From: Propionibacteriales bacterium
GTDB lineage: Bacteria > Actinomycetota > Actinomycetes > Propionibacteriales > Nocardioidaceae
Direction: 5' to 3'
DNA: 64,000 nt
NCBI GenBank assembly: GCA_026392415.1
Contig: JAPLCC010000060.1
Span: 18,748-82,747, forward strand
The translations under genes and the position numbers were made by a program. Of the stretch, positions 16,600 to 25,057 are shown one piece after another. Positions within the stretch are counted from its first letter, which is position 1. Every line of letters begins with the position of its first letter. Under the pieces are notes generated by a model. It was not told the origin of the DNA. It did no database searches and worked only from the letters and a program-made list of their open reading frames with translations.

Positions 16600-18066
16600 A
16601 TGGGGGCTCTTCGAAGTGTGCTGAAGGTCGGCGCTGACCCGGTACGACGACGGGTCGCCGTCGCTGTCGCGGTGGCCGGAGTCGTGGTGGGTGGGACTCT
16701 CGCCGCTGCCGAGGACCAGGTGCCCCCGATGGCGGTGCCTGAGGCTGACTGTGGCCCGGGTTCGCGCCCGGAGACCACGGACCTCCAGGGCCGTGTGCCC
16801 AAGGCGGACTTCGACTCCGGTCGGGTGCTGGCCGGCTACACCTGCAACACCGAGCCGGTCGGGCGCCACGGCACGACCGGTGGGTTCAAGACCCTTCGTT
16901 ACACCGACGCGCAGGGTCACACCTGTGCGTTCTACGACTCCACCCGGATCCTCGGCGCCGACGTCGTCGGCAACCTGCTGAACGGAACCGGACTCGGCGT
17001 CGTCGTCCTGGACATGACGAATCCGGCGGTGCCGCGCAAGACCGCCAACCTGATCACCCCGGCCATGCTGAGCCCGCACGAGTCGTTGCTCGTCAACGCC
17101 GAGCGCGGGCTGCTGGTCGGCGTGATGGGCACCCTGACGACCGCACCCGGCATCCTCGACGTGTACGACGTGCGCACGGACTGCCGCAAGCCGAAGCTCC
17201 TCTCGACCACGCTCTCCGGCGTGCTCGGGCACGAGAGCGGGTTCGCACCCGACGGACAGACGTTCTGGACCGCGGGCGCGGCCGGGTTCACGATGACCGC
17301 GGTCGACCTCGCTGACCCGCGCCGCCCCCGCGTGCTGCACACGAAGCCGGGCGTCGTCGCTCACGGCCTCCGGTTCTCCGATGACGGCAACCTCATGTAT
17401 GTCGCGAACATGGGCACCCCGTCGGGCAACTCCATCCTCGACAAGCCGAGTCTGCAGATCTACGACGTGTCCCAGGTCCAGGGACGGGTCGCCAAGCCCC
17501 GGATCAGCCTCCTGTCGGAGATCGACTGGCCCGGCATCTCCATCCCGCAGGTCGCCGAGCCGTTCCATCGCGACGGGCGCTCGTACGTCCTCGAGGTCGA
17601 CGAGTTCACCGACTGGTTCGGCGACGGCTGGACGGTCGACTTCAAGAACAGCGCCGTCGGCGGCGCCCGCATCATCGACGTCACGGACCCGGGCGCCCCC
17701 GCGCTCGTGTCCGACATCCGGCTCGAGGTCCACCAGGCCGTGAACCGGACCCCGGAGGTCATGAAGGATCCGGGGAGCTCGCTCCCGATCGGTGGCTACT
17801 CCGCCCACTACTGCTCGGTCCCGACCCGCGACGCCCCGAACCTGGCGGCCTGTTCGATGATCGGTTCCGGGTTGCGGATCTTCGACATCAGCGACGTGGA
17901 GAACCCGCGCGAGGTCGCCTACTTCAACAAGCCGTCGTCGGGCGGGGCCAGCGCCCTGTCGCAACCGGCGTGGGACCCGTCCGGAGACAGCGTCTGGTAC
18001 ACCGACGGCACCAGCGGCTTCCACGTCGTGAGGGTGACCAACGGCGTCGAGGCCCTGCTCGACTGA
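16600..18066 (+). CDS. Exported LVIVD/beta-propeller-like protein, paralogue 1
   Basis: A 488-residue protein with a basic N-terminus and one hydrophobic segment (about residues 19-37) ending near LAAAED, a signal peptide or anchor. The body has repeated strands of the type GVVVLDMTNPAVP, LDVYDVR, TAVDLADPRRPRVL, ARIIDVTDPGAPALV and LRIFDISDVENPREV, typical of LVIVD repeats forming a beta-propeller. Most of its Cys residues (for example in EADCG, YTCNT, HTCAF, TDCRK, HYCSV, AACSM) recur in paralogue 2, which fits disulfides outside the cell. It starts 15 nt after the fadD19-coupled gene with GAGAAGG upstream, so it is probably in the same KstR-controlled operon. Function unknown. Confidence 0.8.
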   Translation: MGALRSVLKVGADPVRRRVAVAVAVAGVVVGGTLAAAEDQVPPMAVPEADCGPGSRPETTDLQGRVPKADFDSGRVLAGYTCNTEPVGRHGTTGGFKTLRYTDAQGHTCAFYDSTRILGADVVGNLLNGTGLGVVVLDMTNPAVPRKTANLITPAMLSPHESLLVNAERGLLVGVMGTLTTAPGILDVYDVRTDCRKPKLLSTTLSGVLGHESGFAPDGQTFWTAGAAGFTMTAVDLADPRRPRVLHTKPGVVAHGLRFSDDGNLMYVANMGTPSGNSILDKPSLQIYDVSQVQGRVAKPRISLLSEIDWPGISIPQVAEPFHRDGRSYVLEVDEFTDWFGDGWTVDFKNSAVGGARIIDVTDPGAPALVSDIRLEVHQAVNRTPEVMKDPGSSLPIGGYSAHYCSVPTRDAPNLAACSMIGSGLRIFDISDVENPREVAYFNKPSSGGASALSQPAWDPSGDSVWYTDGTSGFHVVRVTNGVEALLD

Positions 18067-18092
18067 GCGGGCGGCCGCCTAGTCTGGGCTGC

Positions 18093-18746
18093 ATGACGCG
18101 CAACGTACTCATTGCAGGAGCAGGCCCAGGAGTCAGCGGGTCACTCGCCCGCCTCTACGCGTCCGAGGGCTACGGCGTCAGTCTGCTCGGCGCCGAGCAG
18201 GGGATCCTGACGTCCCTCGCTGATGACGTGGATGCGGCCGGCGGCACGGCCCGGACCACAGTCGTCGACCTCACCGATGACGTCGCGACCCGCGCCGCGG
18301 TCACCCAGATCGGTGGCCAGGTGGGCCACTTCGACGTCGTGCACTTCAACCCGAGCGCCTACCGCGAGAAGGATCCGCTGGCCCTCACCGTCGACGAGCT
18401 GTTGGCTGACGTCCGGCTCGGTGTCGGCGCCCTGCTGACGGTCGTGCAGGCCGCAAGGCCGTTCATGGGCCCGGGCGGCCGAATCTCTGTCACCGGAAGC
18501 ATGGCCGCCGACACGCCGTGGTTCGGCGCCGCCTCGCTCGGCGTCCAGAAGGCCGGTGTGCAGAACCTCGTGCGCAGCATCGACGCGACGGTCAAGGAGG
18601 ACGGGATCCGGGCAGTGTCCGTGACCGTCCGCGGCCTCCTGGCGAAGGAGGGAGCCTTCGCCCCCGACAACGTGGCGAAGGCGCTCCGGGCCGCCATCGA
18701 CCAGGACGAGTCCGCCTGGCAGGTCGAGATCCCGTACGAGGGCTGA
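18093..18746 (+). CDS. SDR-fold protein lacking the catalytic tyrosine
   Basis: A 217-residue Rossmann-fold protein. It has the nucleotide motif GAGPGVSGSLARLYASEG near residue 8, an Asp-rich VVDLTDDV strand, and the Ser-containing SVTGSMA segment. At the YxxxK position it reads LGVQK, so Tyr is Leu and ordinary SDR catalysis is unlikely. The ATG at 18093 follows TAGTCT (18080-18085) by 7 nt, a leaderless promoter, so it is transcribed apart from the propeller gene before it. It may be a binding or regulatory SDR. Confidence 0.75.
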   Translation: MTRNVLIAGAGPGVSGSLARLYASEGYGVSLLGAEQGILTSLADDVDAAGGTARTTVVDLTDDVATRAAVTQIGGQVGHFDVVHFNPSAYREKDPLALTVDELLADVRLGVGALLTVVQAARPFMGPGGRISVTGSMAADTPWFGAASLGVQKAGVQNLVRSIDATVKEDGIRAVSVTVRGLLAKEGAFAPDNVAKALRAAIDQDESAWQVEIPYEG

Positions 18747-18799
18747 TCCCGCGGCCCGAGGCTGTCGACACGTCTGCGGGACCGTGCGAGGGTGTGCGG

Positions 18800-20269
18800 A
18801 TGCGACGACTTTCACCAGGGTTCACGAGGGTCTTGTTGGCCCTGCTCGCTGCTGCGCTGGTGGTGACCGGAGCCGTCGCGACCGCTGGATCGTCGCAGGC
18901 GGACCTCTCCCTGGGTGGCGTGCCCGAGGCGTCCTGTGGGGCCGGTGACCTGCCCGAGACGTCGACACAGGGTCGGGTGCCCACCGCCGACTACACCTCC
19001 GGCCGGGCAGCTCGCGGATACCGCTGCAACACCGTGCAGGTCGGCCACCACGGCAAGCGCTCGGCGCTCGGCTCGGGCGGCTACAAGGTCCAGCGCTACA
19101 CCGACGTGACGGGCCGGACCTGCGCCTACTACGACTCCGCCCTCATGGTCGGGCTCAACCTCCAGACCCTCCTCACCGGCGGAGCCGGCCTCGGGGTCGT
19201 CGTGCTCGACATGACGGACCCGGCGAAGCCGGTGAAGACGGCCAACCTCATCACGCCCGCGATGCTCCAGCCCCACGAGTCGCTGCTGGTCAACGAGAAG
19301 CGTGGGCTGCTGGCTGCCGTGCTGGGCACGCTCGGAACGGCGCCGGGCGTCCTGGACGTCTACGACGTGAGCAAGGACTGTCGCAAGCCGCGGCTCATGT
19401 CGACGACCCTGTCGGGCGTGATGGGTCACGAGAGTGGCTTCGCACCCGATGGGAAGACGTTCTGGACAGCCGGCGCCGCGGGCTTCACCCTCACCGCGGT
19501 CGACCTGGTGGACCCGCGCCGCCCGCGGGTGCTCCACACGAAGACCGGGGTCGTCTACCACGGCGTCCGGCTGTCGCCCGACGGACGAACGATGTACGCC
19601 GCGAACATCGGCACCCCGGGGATCCTCAACGGGACCGTCCTCGACGGGGCTGGTCTCGACATCCTCGACGTCTCCGACATCCAGGATCGACGCTCGAGTC
19701 CGCGGCTTCGCCTCCTGTCCAGGATGGCGTGGGACGAGTCATCGATCCCGCAGGTCGCCGAGCCGTTCACGCGTGGCTCGCGGAAGTACGTCTTCGAGGT
19801 CGACGAGTTCAGCGACCTCTTCGGGGACATCACCCGCATCAACTCGCCGAGGAGTCCGGTCGGTGCGGCCCGGATCATCGACGTCACCGATCCGCGCGCA
19901 CCCGTGGTCGTGTCCAACGTCCGGCTGGACGTGCACGACCCGCTCATCCGTGACGAGGTGATGGGCGATCGCGGGGCACGGATGATCGTCCGGAGTTACA
20001 CCGGGCACTACTGCTCACTCCCGACCCGGGACAACCCGAAGATCGCGGCGTGCTCGATGATCGGCTCCGGGTTGCGTCTGTTCGACATCTCCGATGTCAG
20101 GCGTCCGCGCGAGGTGGGCTACTTCAACCAGCCAGGTCCGGACGGCGCATCGGCGTTGTCGCAGCCGGCCTGGGACGTCCGTCGCGGCCAGGTCTGGTAC
20201 ACCGACATGGACGAGGGCTTCTTCACCGTCGGCCTCCGGGGACCTGCCGCCGCGCTGCTGCGGCGCTGA
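18800..20269 (+). CDS. Exported LVIVD/beta-propeller-like protein, paralogue 2
   Basis: A 489-residue paralogue of the protein at 16600-18066, similar along its whole length (for example LITPAMLQPHESLLVNEKRGLLAAVLGT, TLSGVMGHESGFAPDG, IPQVAEPF, VFEVDEFSDLFGD). A clear signal peptide covers about residues 1-34 (ARV-type basic start, LLALLAAALVVTGAVATA, cleavage near SSQA). Cys positions are shared with paralogue 1. GAGGG at 18788-18792 lies 7 nt before the ATG at 18800, supporting this start; the open frame begins earlier only because it reads through the SDR gene. Function unknown; an extracellular sterol- or ligand-binding role is a guess from context. Confidence 0.8.
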   Translation: MRRLSPGFTRVLLALLAAALVVTGAVATAGSSQADLSLGGVPEASCGAGDLPETSTQGRVPTADYTSGRAARGYRCNTVQVGHHGKRSALGSGGYKVQRYTDVTGRTCAYYDSALMVGLNLQTLLTGGAGLGVVVLDMTDPAKPVKTANLITPAMLQPHESLLVNEKRGLLAAVLGTLGTAPGVLDVYDVSKDCRKPRLMSTTLSGVMGHESGFAPDGKTFWTAGAAGFTLTAVDLVDPRRPRVLHTKTGVVYHGVRLSPDGRTMYAANIGTPGILNGTVLDGAGLDILDVSDIQDRRSSPRLRLLSRMAWDESSIPQVAEPFTRGSRKYVFEVDEFSDLFGDITRINSPRSPVGAARIIDVTDPRAPVVVSNVRLDVHDPLIRDEVMGDRGARMIVRSYTGHYCSLPTRDNPKIAACSMIGSGLRLFDISDVRRPREVGYFNQPGPDGASALSQPAWDVRRGQVWYTDMDEGFFTVGLRGPAAALLRR

Positions 20270-20292
20270 CCCGCCGACAGTAGCGTGGGCGC

Positions 20293-21213
20293 ATGCGCCT
20301 GAAACTCGGTCGGCCTGACCTCGCCGCCTACGCCGACCGGTTCGACGTACCGCTGGCCGAGGGGCCGTTCGGCGTGACCTTCCTCGGCGTGGCCAGCCTT
20401 CTGCTCGACGACGGCACGTCGGCCGTGATGACCGACGGATTCTTCTCGCGTCCGCCGCTGTTGCGGGCGGCCGTCGGGAAGATCGCGCCCGACGGGGCCA
20501 GGATCGGCGCCTGCCTGGCGCGGGCCGCTGTCGATCGCCTCGATGCCGTGCTGCCCGTGCACACCCACTTCGACCACGCCATGGACTCCGCGGTCGTGGC
20601 CGACCGGACCGGCGCGGTGCTGGTCGGCGGCGAGTCGACGGCCAACATCGGACGCGGCCACGGACTGGCCGAGGACCGGATCCGGGTGGCGACTCCCGGC
20701 GAGCCGATGACCTACGGCGCCTTCACGCTCACCCTGGTCGAGTCGCACCACTGCCCGCCGGACCGCTTTCCGGGGGTGGTGGTCGAGCCCCTGGTTCCGC
20801 CGGTGAAGGCCGGCGCCTACAAGTGCGGTGAGGCCTGGTCGATCCTGGTCTCGCACACCAGCGGACGCACGGCCCTTCTCCAGGGCAGCGCCGGCTATGT
20901 CGCCGGGTCGCTCCACGGACGGCGGGCGGACGTCGCCTACCTCGGCATCGGCCAGCTCGGCGTCCAGAGCGAGGACTACATCCGCACCTACTGGGCCGAG
21001 ACGGTCGAGGCCGTCGGCGCGCGCCGGGTCGTCCTGACGCACTGGGACGACTTCTTCCGCCCGCTCGACGAGCCGTTGCGGGCGCTGCCGTTCGCCGGCG
21101 ACGACCTCGACGTCACGATGCGTGTGCTGGACGAGCTCGCCAGCGCGCAGGGGGTCGGGCTGCACTTCCCGAAGGTGTGGCAGCGTGAGGATCCCTGGCG
21201 CGACCTGCCCTGA
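20293..21213 (+). CDS. Metallo-beta-lactamase-fold hydrolase
   Basis: A 306-residue MBL-fold protein. The zinc motif is HTHFDHAMD near residue 96, with further candidate ligands at ESHHCPPD and LTHWDD. It has no signal peptide. The ATG at 20293 follows TAGCGT (20281-20286) by 6 nt, a leaderless promoter. It sits between the second propeller gene and the convergent fadD17, inside the sterol block, but carries no KstR site. It could be a lactonase or thioesterase; the reaction cannot be fixed. Confidence 0.8.
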   Translation: MRLKLGRPDLAAYADRFDVPLAEGPFGVTFLGVASLLLDDGTSAVMTDGFFSRPPLLRAAVGKIAPDGARIGACLARAAVDRLDAVLPVHTHFDHAMDSAVVADRTGAVLVGGESTANIGRGHGLAEDRIRVATPGEPMTYGAFTLTLVESHHCPPDRFPGVVVEPLVPPVKAGAYKCGEAWSILVSHTSGRTALLQGSAGYVAGSLHGRRADVAYLGIGQLGVQSEDYIRTYWAETVEAVGARRVVLTHWDDFFRPLDEPLRALPFAGDDLDVTMRVLDELASAQGVGLHFPKVWQREDPWRDLP

Positions 21214-21216
21214 CCT

Positions 21217-22782
21217 TCAGTCGTACGACGTTCCGCGCTCCTGGCGTGTCCACACGGCCGCATCCTTCGGGGGCGGCTGCGCGGCGAGACTGCGCTTGAG
21301 CACCTTGTTCGTCGCCGTCCGGGGGAGCGAGTCGACCACGCGCACGTGGCGCGGCCAGGCCTTGCCCTGCAGGTCGGCCTGCTCGGAGAGGAACTGCTCG
21401 AACCCGGCTGGGGTCAGCTCGCCGCGCAGGACGAGTGCCGCTGCGACCTGGTCGCCCACCTTCGGGTCGGGAACGGCGAAGACTGCGGCTTCAGCGATCG
21501 CGGGGTGGCGCAGCAGGATGCGCTCGATCGGAGCCGCGGTCAGGTTCTCGCCGTCGACGCGCAGCCAGTCGCCGGTGCGGCCGGCGAAGTACACCCAGCC
21601 GTCCGGATCGCGGTAGGCGAGGTCGCCCGACCAGTACATGCCGCCACGCATGCGTTCGGCCTCGGCGCCGTCGTCGCGGTAGTAGCCCGCGAAGGCGCCG
21701 GCGCCCTCGGTGTTCACCAGCTCCCCGATCGCCTCGTCAGGGTTGATCAGGGACCCCTCGTCGTCGAACCGGGCGTCGGGGGTCTCGACGGCTGTCTCGG
21801 GCGCGAGCACCTTGATGCCCGGGAGCGGCATCCCGAGGCTGCCGGCAGGCATGCCGGGCCGGCGCTGGACGATCACGGCGTTCTCCGTCGAGGAGTACGA
21901 GTCGACGACGTCGCAGCCGAACCGCTCCGCGAACGCGGCGATGTCGCCCTCGTTGGCCTCGTTGCCGAACATCAGGCGCAGCGGGTTGCTCGCGTCATCG
22001 CTTCGCGCCGGAGTGTCCAGGACGTAGGTCAGCGGCTTGCCGACGTAGTTGGCGTAGGTGGCGCCGAAGCGGCGTACGTCCGGAAGGAAGCCGGACGCGC
22101 TGAAGCGGCGTGCGAGGGCGACGGTCGAGCCCGTCGCGAGCGCCGGGGCCCACCCGGCCATCACGGCGTTCGAGTGGAACATCGGCATCGAGACGTAGGC
22201 GACGTCCTGGACCTCGCCGGCGCTCAGCCCGAAACGCTCGCCGAGCAGGACTCCCGGGCCGGCGATCTTCTGGTGCGTGACGCGAACTGCCTTGGGGTCC
22301 CCGGAGGTGCCGGAGGTGAAGATGAGCATCAGCAGGTCGTCCGGACCGACGTCGCTCCGCGGGAGGGCCGCACCGGCGTGGGTCTCGAGCAACGACCGCC
22401 AGCGCTCGTCGGTCACGTCGATCACCTCGACGGGCAGGTCCCGGGGCAACAGGTCCCGCAGGTGGGGTTCGGTCAGCACCATCTGGACGTCGGTGCGGAC
22501 GATGTCAGCGGCCAGGGCGGCTCCGCGGCGGGTGCTGTTGAGCCCGACGACGACGTGGCCCGCCAGGGCAGCACCGCCCAGCCCGAAGACGAACTCCGGG
22601 ACGTTGTCGAACAGCACTGCGACGTGGGGCGGACGTGTCGGGTCGAGCAGGGTGTCGAGTACGGCGGCCCGCACCGCGCTCTCCTGCACGACCTCGGCCC
22701 ACGTCCAGGACCGGTCCTCGAAGAGGAGTCCCGGACGCGGGTCGTCACTGCGCGCGAGCAACTGCTCACGAACGGTGCTCAC
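21217..22782 (-). CDS. fadD17: Steroid-CoA ligase FadD17
   Basis: A 521-residue ANL acyl-CoA synthetase (Rv3506 is 502). The ATP loop is IFTSGTSGDPKAVRVTH, then FGNEANEGD, SYSSTENAV, GRTGDWLRVDGENL, and a C-terminal catalytic Lys region PRTATNKVLKR. It is last in the operon fadE26-fadE27-fadD17, the same order as Rv3504-Rv3506. FadD17 of M. tuberculosis activates steroids with shorter (C5) side chains. The GTG at 22782 overlaps the fadE27 stop by 4 nt (GTGA), so the genes are translationally coupled; the open frame upstream of it is shadow. Confidence 0.9.
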   Translation of the reverse strand: MSTVREQLLARSDDPRPGLLFEDRSWTWAEVVQESAVRAAVLDTLLDPTRPPHVAVLFDNVPEFVFGLGGAALAGHVVVGLNSTRRGAALAADIVRTDVQMVLTEPHLRDLLPRDLPVEVIDVTDERWRSLLETHAGAALPRSDVGPDDLLMLIFTSGTSGDPKAVRVTHQKIAGPGVLLGERFGLSAGEVQDVAYVSMPMFHSNAVMAGWAPALATGSTVALARRFSASGFLPDVRRFGATYANYVGKPLTYVLDTPARSDDASNPLRLMFGNEANEGDIAAFAERFGCDVVDSYSSTENAVIVQRRPGMPAGSLGMPLPGIKVLAPETAVETPDARFDDEGSLINPDEAIGELVNTEGAGAFAGYYRDDGAEAERMRGGMYWSGDLAYRDPDGWVYFAGRTGDWLRVDGENLTAAPIERILLRHPAIAEAAVFAVPDPKVGDQVAAALVLRGELTPAGFEQFLSEQADLQGKAWPRHVRVVDSLPRTATNKVLKRSLAAQPPPKDAAVWTRQERGTSYD

Positions 22783-23822
22783 GACGCGAAGCTGCGGCCG
22801 ATCAACAGCGCCTGCTCGGTGGCTCCACCGAAGAGGAACTCGAACCGCTTGGCGGTCGTGAAGTAGCGGTGCGCCTCGCCGTCCATGTCGATGCCGACGC
22901 CGCCGTGCACGTGCACGGTCGTGTGCGCGAGGCGGTGGCCCGCGTCGGCGGCCCACAGCTTCGCGGTCGCCACCTCGGTCGCTGCGGGCAGGCCCTCGTT
23001 CAAGCGCCACACCGCCTGCCAGAGGGTGAGCCGCTGGCCGAGCACGTCGATGAAGCCGTCGGCCAGGCGCTGCGACACGGCCTGGAAGGTGCCGATCGGG
23101 CGCCCGAACTGTTCCCGCGTCTTCGCGTACGACGCCGTCAGCTTCAGCGCGCCCTCGGTGACGCCGAGCTGCTCGGCCGCTCCCAGCGTGGTCAGGAGCT
23201 CGCCCAGTCGGGTCACGGTGGCTCCGTCGCCGACCTGCGTCGCGGACGCCGCCGTGAACGTGACCAGTGCGGCGACGTCGCCGTCGCTGGTCTTCTGCGC
23301 GACGCGCTCCACGCCGTCGGCCGTCGCCTCGACGAGGAGGACGGCCGGGCCGTCGGGGCCCGTCGCGGTGACCAGGAAGGCGTCGGCCGCCATGCCGGCG
23401 CGGACGAGGGTCTTGGTGCCGGTGACGGTCGAACCGTCGCTCGTGACCGTCGGCGCGGCGGGCAGGTGCGAGCGCTCCTCGGCAACGGCTGCTGCGTAGA
23501 GACGGTCACCGACCGTGACGCCGTGTGCGGCGAGGACCGCGGTGCACGCGCCCTGGACCGCCAGCGGAACCGGAGCCACGCGGCGCCCGACCTCGACGAG
23601 CACGCGAGCCAGCTCGATGAGACCGAGCCCGGCACCGCCCTGTTCCTCGGGCAGGTGCAGGGTCGTCAACCCGGCCGTGGTCAGGTCTGCCCAGAGGTCG
23701 CGGTCGAAGCGGTCGCCGCCGGCCTCGACCTTCTTGAGCCGGTCGTTGGTCGTCTTGTCCGTGAGGATCAGGGCCGCCAGCTCGGCGGCCTCGTCCTGCT
23801 CGGGGGTGAAGAGGAAGTCCAT
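22779..23822 (-). CDS. fadE27: Steroid acyl-CoA dehydrogenase subunit FadE27 (ChsE5)
   Basis: A 347-residue acyl-CoA dehydrogenase fold (MDFLFTPEQDEAAELA start; REQFGRPIGTFQAVSQRLAD; HVHGGVGIDMDGEAHRYF). It is shorter than FadE27 of M. tuberculosis (373), as expected for the partner chain of the alpha2beta2 enzyme ChsE4-ChsE5, which oxidises the C8 side-chain sterol CoA ester in the first beta-oxidation cycle. It is encoded 9 nt after fadE26 and overlaps fadD17. FAD and substrate are shared at the subunit interface in this family, so neither chain should work alone. Confidence 0.9.
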   Translation of the reverse strand: MDFLFTPEQDEAAELAALILTDKTTNDRLKKVEAGGDRFDRDLWADLTTAGLTTLHLPEEQGGAGLGLIELARVLVEVGRRVAPVPLAVQGACTAVLAAHGVTVGDRLYAAAVAEERSHLPAAPTVTSDGSTVTGTKTLVRAGMAADAFLVTATGPDGPAVLLVEATADGVERVAQKTSDGDVAALVTFTAASATQVGDGATVTRLGELLTTLGAAEQLGVTEGALKLTASYAKTREQFGRPIGTFQAVSQRLADGFIDVLGQRLTLWQAVWRLNEGLPAATEVATAKLWAADAGHRLAHTTVHVHGGVGIDMDGEAHRYFTTAKRFEFLFGGATEQALLIGRSFAS

Positions 23823-23831
23823 GATCGCTCC

Positions 23832-25019
23832 TCAGCGCTTCGCGGCCGGCAGGCCGAGTCCGATGTAGCCGATGATGTCGCGCTGGATCTCGTTGGTGCC
23901 GCCACCGAACGTCATCACCAGCGAGGAGCGGTGGAACCGCTCCAGACGGCCCGCGAGGGCGGCGCCGGGGGAGTCACCCGTGATCCCGGCGTGCGGTCCG
24001 ACGACCTCCATCAGCGACCGGTAGACCTCGGTCGCGAGCTCGGAGCCGTAGATCTTCGTGGCCGACGCCTCGGCGGGGGAGAGCTGCACCCCGTGGTCGG
24101 CGTCGGCAGCGAGCTTCCAGTTGATCAGCGTCAACGCCTCGATGCGGGCGTGCGCGCGGCCGAGGGCGATCTGCACCCACTCGGTGTCGATGACGCGGGA
24201 TCCGTCCGGGTTGCGTGTCTCGCGCGCCCAGTCGAGGACCAGCTGCAGCGAGTGCTGGAGCGGAGCGGCCGACGTCAGGGCCACCCGCTCGTGGTTGAGC
24301 TGGTTGGTCATCAGCGCCCAGCCGCCGCCGCGCTCGCCGACGACGTTCTCGGCGGGCACGCGGACGTCGGAGTAGTAGGTCGCGGACGTGCCGACGCCGG
24401 CGACCGTGTGGACCGGCGTGTAGGAGACACCCTCGGCCTGGGCGGGCACCAGGATCATCGACAGGCCCTTGTGGCGCGAGGCGTCCGGCTCGGTGCGGCA
24501 CGCCAGCCAGAGCCAGTCGGCGTACTGGATGAGCGAGGTCCACATCTTCTGGCCGTTGATGACCCACTCGTCGCCCTCGAGCGTCGCCTTCGTCTGCAGC
24601 GAAGCGAGGTCGGTGCCGGAGCCGGGCTCGGAGTAGCCGATCGAGAAGTGCAGGTCGCCGGCGAGGATCTTGGGGAGGAAGTACTCCTTCTGCTCGTCGC
24701 TGCCGAACCGCATGATCGTGGGCCCGACGGTGTTGAGGGTCAGGTAGGGGATCGGTACGCCGGCGATGGCGGCCACGTCGGTGAAGATCAGCTGTTCGAT
24801 CATCGAGCGGGCCTGGCCGCCGTACTCCTTGGGCCAGCCGATGCCCAGCCAGCCGTCACTGCCGATCTGGCGGATGACGTCGCGATAGACGCCCGCTTCG
24901 CCGAACTCGCCGGTGGCCGAGGCCAGACCGGCGCGGATCTCGGGGGTGACCAACTGTGCGAAGTACTCGCGGAGCTCCTCGCGCAGGGCAATCTGCTGCG
25001 GTTCCAGATCGATGTGCAT
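23832..25019 (-). CDS. fadE26: Steroid acyl-CoA dehydrogenase subunit FadE26 (ChsE4)
   Basis: A 395-residue acyl-CoA dehydrogenase (Rv3504 is 400) with the domains in order: N-terminal helices, beta-domain (FSIGYSEPGSGTDLASLQTKA), and C-terminal helices with MTFGGGTNEIQRDIIG. It heads the operon fadE26-fadE27-fadD17 and pairs with FadE27. The ATG at 25019 lies 6 nt after TACCCT on this strand (25026-25031), a leaderless promoter. The KstR site at 25042-25055 lies just upstream and is shared with the divergent kshA. Confidence 0.92.
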   Translation of the reverse strand: MHIDLEPQQIALREELREYFAQLVTPEIRAGLASATGEFGEAGVYRDVIRQIGSDGWLGIGWPKEYGGQARSMIEQLIFTDVAAIAGVPIPYLTLNTVGPTIMRFGSDEQKEYFLPKILAGDLHFSIGYSEPGSGTDLASLQTKATLEGDEWVINGQKMWTSLIQYADWLWLACRTEPDASRHKGLSMILVPAQAEGVSYTPVHTVAGVGTSATYYSDVRVPAENVVGERGGGWALMTNQLNHERVALTSAAPLQHSLQLVLDWARETRNPDGSRVIDTEWVQIALGRAHARIEALTLINWKLAADADHGVQLSPAEASATKIYGSELATEVYRSLMEVVGPHAGITGDSPGAALAGRLERFHRSSLVMTFGGGTNEIQRDIIGYIGLGLPAAKR

Positions 25020-25041
25020 GTTGCTAGGGTAACCACAAAAC

Positions 25042-25055
25042 TGTAACGTGTTCTA
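25042..25055. promoter_or_regulatory. KstR-type operator between fadE26 and kshA
   Basis: TGTAACGTGTTCTA fully matches TnnAACnnGTTnnA. It is only 2 nt from the kshA start and overlaps the TAACGT that would be its -10 (25044-25049). It is 11 bp from the fadE26 -10. One site can thus control both divergent units. Confidence 0.8.
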
Positions 25056-25057
25056 GT

